Positions 56,701-63,873 of a stretch of 64,000 nucleotides of DNA are shown here, in pieces. Numbering within the stretch: position 1 is the stretch's first letter; every line of letters begins with the position of its first letter. Both the position numbers and the translations under genes were made by a program. The notes beneath the pieces were generated by a model, which was not told the origin of the DNA, did not search any database, and saw only the letters and a program-made list of their open reading frames with translations. Source of the stretch: Microbacterium forte (GTDB taxonomy: Bacteria; Actinomycetota; Actinomycetes; Actinomycetales; Microbacteriaceae); NCBI RefSeq assembly GCF_031885415.1, contig NZ_CP116871.1, positions 186,001-250,000 of the forward strand. Reading direction: 5' to 3'.

Positions 56701-58084
56701 TCCTCAGGCACACCCGGCGCGCGGTCGCTCGGACGGATACGACCCGCGCGATGCCGAGCGATTCTTCGCCGAGACCCATCGATCCGAACGCGACGACTTC
56801 GCCCGCGATCGCGCGCGCGTGCTGCACTCCGCGGCGCTTCGACGCCTGGCGGCCAAGACACAGGTGCTCAGCCCCGCGAGCACAGCGGATTTCGCCCGCA
56901 ACCGTCTGACGCACTCGCTCGAGGTCGCTCAGGTCGGACGCGAACTCGCGACCGCGCTGGGAGTCTCGGCCGACGTCGTCGACACGGCCTGCCTCAGCCA
57001 CGACCTCGGACACCCTCCGTTCGGTCACAACGGCGAGCGTGCGCTCAACGAATGGGCGGAGCCGATCGGCGGTTTCGAAGGCAACGCGCAGTCGCTTCGC
57101 ATTCTGACCCGGCTCGAGGCCAAGGCGATCGACGACAACGGGCAGTCGGTCGGCCTCAACCTGACCAGGGCGAGCCTCGACGCGACCTGCAAGTACCCGT
57201 GGACCGTCGACAGTCCGGTTCCTGACCCGGGCGGGCGCCTCAAGTTCGGTGTGTATCCCGAGGACGAAGCCGTGTTCCGCTGGATGCGCGACGGCGTTCC
57301 CGGGCGTCGACGCTGCATCGAAGCCGAGATCATGGATCTGTCCGACGACATCGGCTACTCCGTGCACGACTTCGAGGATGCGATCCTCAACGGCTACGTC
57401 GACGTCTCCCAGCTCGCCGATCCGCAGGCGCACGATGCGCTGATCGATCGCATCCAGCAGTGGGTGGGCTACGACTTCACGCGCGATGAGCTCGCCGACG
57501 CGCTCTACCGGCTGGCATCGCAGCCCATGTGGCTGCAGTCCTTCGACCGGTCGCGGCGAGATCTCGCTCGACTCAAGAACCTCACGAGCGACTTCATCGG
57601 TCGCTTCGCGCGGGCAGCCGTCTCGGCCACGCGCGAGGCGTATGCCGGCCCTGCGCTCGTGCGCTACAACGCGCACGTCGTCGTGCCGCGCGTCATCGAG
57701 GCCGAGATCGCCGTTCTCAAGGGCATCATGGGGCAGGCGATCGTCACCATCGAGGCCCGCAAGGGCGTCTACAAGGAACAGCGCCGTGTGCTCAAGAGAC
57801 TCGCCGACGCGCTGTGGTCCACAGACACCCTCTGGTCGGCAGGCGCGGATGTGCTCGAACCCGCCTTCTCCGCCGACTTCGTCGCCGCGACGACGGATGC
57901 CGAACGCGCACGCGTGATCGTCGATCAGATCGCGAGTCTGACGGATCAGAGCGCCATCGACTGGCACAACAGGCTGGTCGGCGAGATCGACCCCGCAGAA
58001 GTTGGCATCTGGACGCCACGACACGCGCGACCGGGTGCGCGGGAGCACACGCCGCGGCAGGCGGTCGTCGAAGGGGCCGGCTGA
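56690..58084 (+). CDS. dgt: Deoxyguanosinetriphosphate triphosphohydrolase-like protein (HD domain)
   Basis: This 464-residue dNTP triphosphohydrolase family protein has the HD metal motif TRNRLTHSLEVAQVGRELA (His) with LSHDLGHPPFGHNGERALNEW. It would cleave dNTPs to deoxynucleosides plus triphosphate, controlling dNTP pools. The GTG start lies 11 bases inside dusB. dnaG begins at its stop (TGATG). Confidence 0.92.
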   Translation: MAADPQAHPARGRSDGYDPRDAERFFAETHRSERDDFARDRARVLHSAALRRLAAKTQVLSPASTADFARNRLTHSLEVAQVGRELATALGVSADVVDTACLSHDLGHPPFGHNGERALNEWAEPIGGFEGNAQSLRILTRLEAKAIDDNGQSVGLNLTRASLDATCKYPWTVDSPVPDPGGRLKFGVYPEDEAVFRWMRDGVPGRRRCIEAEIMDLSDDIGYSVHDFEDAILNGYVDVSQLADPQAHDALIDRIQQWVGYDFTRDELADALYRLASQPMWLQSFDRSRRDLARLKNLTSDFIGRFARAAVSATREAYAGPALVRYNAHVVVPRVIEAEIAVLKGIMGQAIVTIEARKGVYKEQRRVLKRLADALWSTDTLWSAGADVLEPAFSADFVAATTDAERARVIVDQIASLTDQSAIDWHNRLVGEIDPAEVGIWTPRHARPGAREHTPRQAVVEGAG

Positions 58085-59949
58085 TGCCCCGCATCCGCCA
58101 GGCCGACGTCGACGAGGTCAAGGCGCGCATCAACATCGCAGACATCGTCGGGGAGCGCGTCGCGCTCAAGTCCGCAGGCGTCGGCTCGCTCAAGGGCCTG
58201 TGCCCTTTCCACGACGAGAAGAGTCCGAGCTTCCACGTGCGGCCGCAGGTCGGCTACTACCACTGCTTCGGATGCGGAGAGTCCGGCGACGTCTACTCGT
58301 TCCTCCGCGAGATGGACCACGTCAGCTTCACCGAGGCCGTCGAGCGTCTCGCAGGCCGCATCGGATACTCACTGCACTACGAAGACGGCGGGTCGGCTCC
58401 GGAGACGAGTGGGCGCAGCCGTCTGTACGCCGCCAACACCGCTGCCGCGGAGTACTTCCGGGCGCAGCTGCTCACCGCCGACGCCGAGGCAGGACGACGT
58501 TTTCTCGGCGAGCGAGGATTCGACGCGGGTGCCGCCGCGCATTTCGGTGTCGGCTTCGCACCGCGCGGGTGGGACAAGATGCTGAAGGCTCTCACCGCGC
58601 AGGGGTTCACCCGCGACGAGCTGAGTGCCGCCGGTCTGGTGTCGACGGGGCAACGCGGCGTCTACGACCGCTTCCGCGGTCGCCTCGTCTGGCCGATCCG
58701 CGACGTGTCCGGCCAGACCATCGGGTTCGGCGCGCGCAAGCTGTTCGACGACGATCAGGGCCCGAAGTACCTGAACACTCCCGAGACCCCGATCTACAAG
58801 AAGGCGCAGGTGCTGTACGGGCTCGACCTCGCCAAGCGCGACATCTCGCGGGGTGACCCTCGTCGGGTGGTGGTGGTCGAGGGGTACACCGACGTCATGG
58901 CCTGCCACCTCGCGGGCCTCACGACCGCGATCGCGACCTGCGGCACCGCGTTCGGAACCGATCACATCAAGGTGCTGCGTCGCGTCATGGGCGACGACAA
59001 CGCCTCGGGAGAGGTCGTCTTCACGTTCGACGGCGATGAGGCAGGCCAGAAGGCGGCTCTTCGGGCCTTCACCGAGGACGACCGCTTCAACGCCCAGACG
59101 TTCGTCGCGGTGGCGCCCGACGGGCTCGACCCGTGCGACCTCAGGCTGCAGCGCGGCGATGCCGCCGTGCGCTCGCTGATGGAGACGAAGCAGCCGATGT
59201 TCGAGTTCGCGATCGACAGGAAGCTCAGCGGCTTCGACCTCTCGACGGTCGAAGGTCGTGTCGGCGCTCTTCGCGCGGCAGCGCCGATCGTCGCCGAGAT
59301 CCGCGATCGGCTGCTGCGACCCGGTTATGAGCGCGTGCTGGCTCGGCGCCTGGGTATGGACCCCACCGAGGTGCGCAACGAGGTCGAGCGTGCCGCCCGA
59401 GGGGGATCGCAGTCGTCGAGACACGAGCCGACCAGGCGCGAGAGTGCGAGTGACTCCGCATCCGGTGTTCCAGGGGTGACTCCGGTCACCCTCGCGAGCC
59501 TGCCGCGCACTGCCGATGCCGCCGTGGAGCGCGACGCTCTGATGGGCGCGCTTCAGTACGGACATCAGATCGATCAGGCGCTGCTCACGCGGGCCCTCAG
59601 CGCGCCGTTCCGCACACCGGGGCTGGACGCCGTCCGCGAGGCCGTCGCGTCCGCGCCTGATCGGACTCGAGCCGGATGGGTGACGGACACCGTGAACTCG
59701 GTGCGGGAGCCCTACCGATCGCTCGCGGGCGAACTGCTGATGACCCCCTTCCCGGCGCGCAACGAAGAGGGCGCCGTCGCCTCGACGACCGACCTGGCCA
59801 AGCGACTCATCATGCGCATTCTGGAACACGAGAAGCAGGAGCTCCTCGGAGCGGTGCAGCGGGTTCCCGCGGATTCCGACGGCGGGCGTGCTCTGCGCAT
59901 GCGCCTTCGCGACATCGACGTCGAGCGTCAGCGGTTCGCCGAGTCGTAA
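58084..59949 (+). CDS. dnaG: DNA primase
   Basis: DnaG makes RNA primers at replication forks. The 621-residue protein has the N-terminal CHC2 zinc finger (C40, H43, C61, C64 in CPFHDEKSPSF and CFGCGESGD), the RNA polymerase/TOPRIM domain (VVVVEGYTDVMA, FTFDGDEAGQKAA) and a C-terminal DnaB-interacting region after a Ser/Arg-rich linker (about residues 440-470). It starts at ATG 58084, overlapping the dgt stop by one base. Confidence 0.97.
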   Translation: MPRIRQADVDEVKARINIADIVGERVALKSAGVGSLKGLCPFHDEKSPSFHVRPQVGYYHCFGCGESGDVYSFLREMDHVSFTEAVERLAGRIGYSLHYEDGGSAPETSGRSRLYAANTAAAEYFRAQLLTADAEAGRRFLGERGFDAGAAAHFGVGFAPRGWDKMLKALTAQGFTRDELSAAGLVSTGQRGVYDRFRGRLVWPIRDVSGQTIGFGARKLFDDDQGPKYLNTPETPIYKKAQVLYGLDLAKRDISRGDPRRVVVVEGYTDVMACHLAGLTTAIATCGTAFGTDHIKVLRRVMGDDNASGEVVFTFDGDEAGQKAALRAFTEDDRFNAQTFVAVAPDGLDPCDLRLQRGDAAVRSLMETKQPMFEFAIDRKLSGFDLSTVEGRVGALRAAAPIVAEIRDRLLRPGYERVLARRLGMDPTEVRNEVERAARGGSQSSRHEPTRRESASDSASGVPGVTPVTLASLPRTADAAVERDALMGALQYGHQIDQALLTRALSAPFRTPGLDAVREAVASAPDRTRAGWVTDTVNSVREPYRSLAGELLMTPFPARNEEGAVASTTDLAKRLIMRILEHEKQELLGAVQRVPADSDGGRALRMRLRDIDVERQRFAES

Positions 59950-59985
59950 CGGCGGCAGTCAGGCGCGGCAGGGCAGGATGGAGGA

Positions 59986-60759
59986 ATGTTCTCTCGGCCC
60001 GAATCGACCAATGCGATCGACAGCTCAGATCTGGTGATCGACCGCATCGGGCACAGCGGCCCGACCCGCGCCATCGACGGGGTCAGCTTCTCGCTCGCGC
60101 CGGGCGAGCTCATCTGCGTCGCGGGTCCGACCGGTTCGGGCAAGTCCACCCTGGTCGCCGCCCTGGCGGGTTCGACCGACCCGTCCGTGCGCGTCGTGGG
60201 CGGCAGTGCGCAGGTCTGTGGAGTCGACATCCGCCGCCCGGGGCGCAAGCATCGCCTGCTCACCTATCGCACGGGCTTCGTGCCGCAGGGGGCCGGTGCC
60301 GACCTCCCTCCGCAGCTCACGGTCAACGAAGTCATCGCCGAGCCGATCCTGATCCGTGAGAAGCGGGTGAACACCAAAGCCCTGTCCATCCGAGTCGCGA
60401 CGCTTCTCGACGAGCTGCACCTGCCTCTCGGAACAGCCTCGAAGTTCCCGTATGAGCTCAGCGCCGGAATGCGCCAGCGCGTCGCGATCGCCCGGTCGTT
60501 CGTTCTCGAGCCCCGGGTGCTCATCGCCGACGAGATCCTCGCCAACCTCGACCTCGAGGTGCGACCAGTGGTCTTCGACGCGATCACCCGCCGGCGCAAA
60601 GAGCAGGGGATGGGTGCGCTGCTGGTCACGAACGACGCCGATTTCATCCGCGAGCTCAACGCCGAGACCCTGATGCTGCGCGGTGGTCATGTGGTTGCCC
60701 GCGGCGTCGGCAAGGACCTGCTGTGGGCTCCCAATGCCGAGGCGGATTCCGGGCACTGA
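59986..60759 (+). CDS. ABC transporter ATP-binding protein with altered H-loop
   Basis: The 257-residue ATPase has Walker A GPTGSGKS, the signature LSAGMRQR, Walker B VLIADEILANLD and a switch region LLVTNDADFI where the usual His after Walker B is Asn. Its C-terminal part (LMLRGGHVVARG) is typical. No permease gene is adjacent, so the partner is unknown; a substrate cannot be named. It lies between dnaG and tRNA-Asn with no shared operon evidence. Confidence 0.85.
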   Translation: MFSRPESTNAIDSSDLVIDRIGHSGPTRAIDGVSFSLAPGELICVAGPTGSGKSTLVAALAGSTDPSVRVVGGSAQVCGVDIRRPGRKHRLLTYRTGFVPQGAGADLPPQLTVNEVIAEPILIREKRVNTKALSIRVATLLDELHLPLGTASKFPYELSAGMRQRVAIARSFVLEPRVLIADEILANLDLEVRPVVFDAITRRRKEQGMGALLVTNDADFIRELNAETLMLRGGHVVARGVGKDLLWAPNAEADSGH

Positions 60760-60820
60760 CGGGGTCGCCGGCGACACGCCCGACCTGCGGCCGGTGTCAC
60801 GAGCAGGGTCCGGAGTTTGC

Positions 60821-60826
60821 TAGGAT
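60821..60826 (+). promoter_or_regulatory. Extended -10 box of tRNA-Asn promoter
   Basis: TGC-TAGGAT is an extended -10 box about 29 bases before the tRNA 5' end. No clear -35 hexamer is seen. Confidence 0.4.
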
Positions 60827-60855
60827 TGACGAGTTGCCCGCGCAGCGGAGCACAT

Positions 60856-60928
60856 TCCTCGGTAGCTCAATTGGCAGAGCAGCCGGCTGTTAACCGGCAG
60901 GTTCTTGGTTCGAGTCCAAGCCGGGGAG
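60856..60928 (+). tRNA. tRNA-Asn (anticodon GTT)
   Basis: The 73-base sequence folds as a cloverleaf: acceptor TCCTCGG with CCGGGGA (one G-U pair), D-arm GTAGCTCAATTGGCAGAGC, anticodon loop CTGTTAA (GTT, reading AAC/AAU) and T-arm CTTGGTTCGAGTCCAAG. Discriminator G. Its 3' part is also the antisense of the last codons of the phage repressor gene, so it is the likely attachment site. Confidence 0.97.
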
Positions 60929-61198
60929 CAATCCCCCATCAGGAGAAGTCCCACCATCGTGTGGGGCTTCTCCTGTTTCCAGCCACGACACGGGATATCC
61001 GGTCGCCAGCGCGAACGCGACGAGGTCGCGACGACGTGGCTTGTGCCGTCCGTTGATCCAGCTCGATACCGCATTGCGCGATACCTGGATGCGCTCGGCA
61101 AGCTCCTGCACTCCCAGTCCTGAGTGACGCACGGCCTTCGTCATGCGGTCGGACAGGTCGAGTTCGAAGCGGGGGTCTGCAACGGGATTCATCGACAT
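60890..61198 (-). CDS. Phage XRE-family immunity repressor, 3' end inside tRNA-Asn
   Basis: The roughly 102-residue protein has a helix-turn-helix domain (LSDRMTKAVRHSGLGVQELAERIQVSRNAVSSWINGRHKPRRRDLVAFAL) and then LATGYPVSWLETGEAP. Its last residues, GLDSNQEPAG, come from antisense tRNA-Asn, and its stop (60890) lies in the anticodon arm, so 39 bases overlap the tRNA. This fits a repressor whose attP lies inside its gene. The start is uncertain: ATG 61198 or 61192, or 12 codons further up; the two inner starts leave the operator-like repeat at 61198-61217 outside the coding region. Confidence 0.75.
   Translation of the reverse strand: MSMNPVADPRFELDLSDRMTKAVRHSGLGVQELAERIQVSRNAVSSWINGRHKPRRRDLVAFALATGYPVSWLETGEAPHDGGTSPDGGLLPGLDSNQEPAG
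60940..60975 (+). terminator. Terminator of tRNA-Asn
   Basis: CAGGAGAAGTCCCAC pairs with GTGGGGCTTCTCCTG (one G-U pair) around a 6-base loop, followed by TTTCC, 11 bases past the tRNA. It is also inside the repressor coding region on the other strand. Confidence 0.7.
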
Positions 61199-61217
61199 AT
61201 GCACAGTCTCGTGCATA
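61198..61217. promoter_or_regulatory. Candidate repressor operator 1
   Basis: TATGCAC and GTGCATA form a perfect 7-bp inverted repeat with a 6-base spacer at the start of the repressor gene. Confidence 0.5.
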
Positions 61218-61225
61218 CGCGTCAA

Positions 61226-61235
61226 CTTGTGCAAG
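61226..61235. promoter_or_regulatory. Candidate repressor operator 2
   Basis: CTTGTGCAAG is a short inverted repeat in the divergent intergenic region, sharing the TGCA core with the other two sites. Confidence 0.35.
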
Positions 61236-61278
61236 CCACGGACACGCCCACTCAGCTAACTGGCAGATTGCGCTAAGT

Positions 61279-61294
61279 AGTGCAATGTTGCACT
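61279..61294. promoter_or_regulatory. Candidate repressor operator 3
   Basis: AGTGCAA-TG-TTGCACT is a perfect 7-bp inverted repeat that ends one base before the GTG of the right-facing early operon. A TAAGTA -10-like box overlaps its left edge, so binding would block that promoter. Confidence 0.5.
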
Positions 61295-61295
61295 C

Positions 61296-61472
61296 GTGAC
61301 AATCGACCTGATCGGAACCGCCGAAGCCGCGAAGATGCTCGACATCGACCGTAGCTCGCTCGTACGCCGCGTGCGCTCGGGCTCCATCGAGCCGTTTCAG
61401 AAGCTCCCGGCAGCCACCGGCGCTTACCTGTTCGACCGCGCCGAGATCGAGAAGGCGGCGGGCAACGCGTGA
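61296..61472 (+). CDS. Small HTH protein (Cro- or excisionase-like)
   Basis: The 58-residue protein begins MTIDLIGTAEAAKMLDIDRS, then SLVRRVRSGSIEPFQKLPA and YLFDRAEIEKAAGNA. The pattern 'GTAEAAKML.I....V.R....G.I......' is the MerR/excisionase-type helix-turn-helix, with a substrate-recognition wing. It is divergent from the repressor and first in the early operon, where a Cro or Xis is expected. GTGA overlap with the next gene. It is too short for simple ORF cut-offs. Confidence 0.65.
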   Translation: MTIDLIGTAEAAKMLDIDRSSLVRRVRSGSIEPFQKLPAATGAYLFDRAEIEKAAGNA

Positions 61473-62041
61473 GCATCGAGTCCGTGGCGATCGCGCTGCA
61501 CCATTCCAAGGCGACAGGCACCGCGAAGCTGGTGATGATCGGTATCGCGAACCATGACGGTGATGGCGGCGCGTGGCCGTCTGTCAAGACGCTCGCGAAG
61601 TATGCCGGCGTCGATCCCCGCAGTGTGCAGCGAGCGATCGACAAGCTGGAGAAGCTTCACGAGATCCGTCGATTCGTGCAGGCCGGCGGTGATCACCGGT
61701 TCGCCGATCACGAGCGCCCGAACCGCTATCAGGTACTCCTGCGATGCCCCGTCGATTGCGACCGTTCGTCGCAGCACCGGGTGCCCTCCGACAGCCCCGC
61801 CACGCTCCCGATTGAGGAGTTTTCCACACGGGTGACACTGGCGTCACCCGGTGACAGTGGAACCAGGGGAGGGGTGACACAGGTGTCACCCAAACCGTCC
61901 CCTAACCATCCCAATACCACTGAGAAGAAAACTCACGTTGGTAACCGCGCGAGTTCCGGCGCGTGCGGACACCCCCTGATCGATGACCGCCACTGCGAGC
62001 GCGGCTGCGCTCCGTCACAGGTACTCAAGGAGATCGCATGA
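61469..62041 (+). CDS. Helix-turn-helix phage replication-type protein
   Basis: The 190-residue protein starts MSIESVAIALHHSKATGTAK and carries an HTH (WPSVKTLAKYAGVDPRSVQRAIDKLEKLHEI) typical of phage replication initiators and DnaD-like helper proteins. The middle is a Thr/Ser/Pro-rich linker whose DNA holds GGGTGACAC repeats, and the C-terminus has CGHPLIDDRHCERGC, a possible Cys/His metal cluster. It may load replication proteins at the repeats. Start is GTG overlapping the upstream stop. The role is inferred from the HTH and position. Confidence 0.65.
   Translation: MSIESVAIALHHSKATGTAKLVMIGIANHDGDGGAWPSVKTLAKYAGVDPRSVQRAIDKLEKLHEIRRFVQAGGDHRFADHERPNRYQVLLRCPVDCDRSSQHRVPSDSPATLPIEEFSTRVTLASPGDSGTRGGVTQVSPKPSPNHPNTTEKKTHVGNRASSGACGHPLIDDRHCERGCAPSQVLKEIA
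61820..61891. repeat. Palindromic repeats with a DnaA-box-like site, candidate phage origin
   Basis: TTTTCCACA (61820-61828, one mismatch from the DnaA box TTATCCACA) is followed by repeat A (GGGTGACAC-TG-GCGTCACCC, 61830-61849), a half site GGTGACA (61850-61856) and repeat C (GGGTGACAC-AG-GTGTCACCC, 61872-61891). GGTGACA recurs at steps of 19 and 23 bases. The stretch just after is less GC-rich. Confidence 0.5.
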
Positions 62042-62358
62042 CCGCCACCGCCCCCACAGACAACCGCATCGGCTTCGCAGACCGCCTCGCACTCTCCGCG
62101 AAGCTCTGGGATGCATCCGACGCATTCACCATCGAATCGACGCTCTGGACAGGCCAGGCGCAAGCCGACTGCCGCCGCAGCGCACGACAGCTCGCCACGA
62201 CCGCGCGCTACATCCTCTCGGGAGCGATCAGCGTCGCCGAGGCGGAAGCGTTCACCGAAGCATCGAGGAAGGCGCTCGGCCAGGTCGCCGGGGCACGTCG
62301 CCTCCGCGATTCGCTCAGAGCGCCGCAGAAGCGACAGAACGGCTCGACCGATGCATGA
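62038..62358 (+). CDS. Phage-encoded protein of unknown function
   Basis: The 106-residue protein (MTATAPTDNRIGFADRLALS...) is mostly helical, with no membrane segment or known motif; the C-terminus is basic (RRLRDSLRAPQKRQN). ATGA overlap upstream and an 8-base overlap with the next gene keep it in the early operon. Confidence 0.6.
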   Translation: MTATAPTDNRIGFADRLALSAKLWDASDAFTIESTLWTGQAQADCRRSARQLATTARYILSGAISVAEAEAFTEASRKALGQVAGARRLRDSLRAPQKRQNGSTDA

Positions 62359-62473
62359 CTACATCCCGACCGTGATAGGCCTTCCTGCCGCTGCCCTGGC
62401 CTGCCTCTGGCTCTGGTGGCTCGAACGCCGAGACGCCCGAACCGCCAACGAAGAGAACCGGAGAACGCGATGA
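62351..62473 (+). CDS. Small single-pass membrane protein
   Basis: The 40-residue protein MHDYIPTVIGLPAAALACLW... has one membrane helix (about residues 6-25, TVIGLPAAALACLWLWWL) and a charged tail. It overlaps both neighbours (8 and 4 bases). Such small membrane proteins are common in phages (superinfection control, holin-like), but the role here is unknown. Confidence 0.5.
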   Translation: MHDYIPTVIGLPAAALACLWLWWLERRDARTANEENRRTR

Positions 62474-62988
62474 CAACGCTCCCGATGTTCACCGCTCCTA
62501 TCGAACGCACAGAGACCGACGAACGCTACACCCCGCGCTGGGTATTCGACGCGCTCGGCGAGACGTTCGATCTTGATCCCGCCAGCCCCGTCGACGCCGA
62601 GACGAAGGTGCCGGCGCTCCGTCGTTTCACTCGCGTCGACGACGGCCTCGCTCAGCAGTGGGAAGGGTTCGTCTGGTGTAACCCACCCTTCTCGAACACC
62701 ACACCGTGGGCCGAACGGATGCTGGCGCACGACAATGGCATATTCCTCGGCCCGTTTGCGAACGCTCGCTGGACGCAATGGATGCTCGGATCGGCCCGCG
62801 TCACCTGGCTCATGCGCGATTTCGCCTTCGACCACCCCACCCACGCCGGGAAGCGCTCGAGCATGCCGCTCGCCATGTACGCGCTCGGTCGCCGCGCTGA
62901 GGTTGCCGTGAGACGCGCTGCGAGATCTCTGCCCGAGGCGGGCCGACTCGTGCAGATCGCCCGCCCTGATCGGGAGGAGGGCCGGTGA
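62470..62988 (+). CDS. Phage DNA N6-adenine methyltransferase (Dam family)
   Basis: The 172-residue protein contains DERYTPRWVFDALGETFDLDPASP and FVWCNPPFSNTTPWAERML, the NPPF catalytic motif (equivalent of DPPY) of phage-type N6-adenine methyltransferases. It methylates adenine in DNA, probably to protect phage DNA or to change regulation. There is no cognate restriction enzyme next to it. The ATG at 62470 overlaps the upstream stop. Confidence 0.85.
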   Translation: MTTLPMFTAPIERTETDERYTPRWVFDALGETFDLDPASPVDAETKVPALRRFTRVDDGLAQQWEGFVWCNPPFSNTTPWAERMLAHDNGIFLGPFANARWTQWMLGSARVTWLMRDFAFDHPTHAGKRSSMPLAMYALGRRAEVAVRRAARSLPEAGRLVQIARPDREEGR

Positions 62989-63188
62989 CCGAGTCGCAGA
63001 CCCGCCGCGCGTGGGCCACCCCGGAACAGCTCGCCGAATGGCTCCAGCTCGGCGCTCAGGGTGCCCGCAAGCTGCGCACGATGCGCCGAGACGGCACCGG
63101 CCCGAAGTTCCTCACCGTAGGCCGCGAGATCCGCTATGCATGGGTTGACGTGCACGCCTGGTGCGCCGCGAGGCGCGACCGTGGGTAG
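62985..63188 (+). CDS. Small HTH DNA-binding protein
   Basis: The 67-residue protein has WATPEQLAEWLQLGAQGARKLRTMRRDGTGPKFLTVGREIRYAWVDVHAWCAARRD. The layout (HTH, then a wing with 'G..IRY....V..W') matches excisionase/AlpA-like MerR-type domains. It is the second such protein in the element. GTGA overlap upstream, 8-base overlap with the next gene. Confidence 0.7.
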   Translation: MTESQTRRAWATPEQLAEWLQLGAQGARKLRTMRRDGTGPKFLTVGREIRYAWVDVHAWCAARRDRG

Positions 63189-63873
63189 GCGCGGCGGGCG
63201 CGCGTCTCAGAGCCTCACCCGGCTCGTGCTGGAGACGTACGGCCCCGTCTGCTGGCTCAAGCTCCCAGGGTGCACCGGCATCGCGACGACGAAGGATCAC
63301 GTCATCCCGCACGCCGCCGGCGGCCCGGACACGCTGGAGAACATGCGCCCCGCGTGCAAGCCGTGCAACAGCAAGCGGCAAGACCGCGTGATCAGCGGCT
63401 ATGGTGCCGCCGTCATCGTCGTCACCGGCCCGCCGGCGGCAGGCAAGACCACGCACGTGCTGGAGCACGCACGCCCCACCGACGTGATCATTGACATGGA
63501 TCGCATCGCGCGCGCCCTCATGCCCCTCGACCCCGACAGCTCACACGACTACCCCGAGCACGTCCGACACGTGGCGATCGCAGCACGCAAGGCAGCCATC
63601 CGCCGAGCTACCCGCCTGCGCGAGCGCATCACCGTATGGCTCATCCACGCCATACCCCAGCCCGACGACCTCGCCGAGTACCGAGCCCTAGGGTGGCGCA
63701 TCGAGACCATCGACCCAGGCCGCGCCATCGTAGAGCAGCGCGCCCGCACCATGCGCCCCGCCTCGATGATGCACCACGTCGAGCGCTGGTACGCCACCCA
63801 CCAAGACCCCGAGGTATCAGTAGCAGCCATGCTCGCCACGCCTCAGGCCCCATCAGCAGGCGGTGACTGGTGA
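63181..63873 (+). CDS. HNH endonuclease fused to P-loop NTPase
   Basis: The 230-residue protein has an HNH domain at about residues 10-70 (C24 and C31, D39-H40 in KDHVIPHAAGG, N54, C59-C62, N63: a zinc-stabilised beta-beta-alpha metal fold) and a P-loop domain from residue 76 with Walker A GPPAAGKT (83-90) and DVIIDMDRIARAL, like zeta-toxin or kinase-type NTPases. A nuclease joined to a nucleotide-binding domain could be a nicking enzyme regulated by ATP. GTG start overlaps the upstream stop. Confidence 0.75.
   Translation: MGRRGGRASQSLTRLVLETYGPVCWLKLPGCTGIATTKDHVIPHAAGGPDTLENMRPACKPCNSKRQDRVISGYGAAVIVVTGPPAAGKTTHVLEHARPTDVIIDMDRIARALMPLDPDSSHDYPEHVRHVAIAARKAAIRRATRLRERITVWLIHAIPQPDDLAEYRALGWRIETIDPGRAIVEQRARTMRPASMMHHVERWYATHQDPEVSVAAMLATPQAPSAGGDW

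Noticed and set aside
58369..59829. Minus-strand open frame opposite dnaG
   Set aside because: Shadow of dnaG; no start signal and no recognisable motif.
62470..63873. Full restriction-modification system in the phage element
   Set aside because: The Dam-like enzyme and the HNH fusion are separated by an HTH gene and share no specificity domain, so a classical R-M pair is not supported; kept only as a speculative link.
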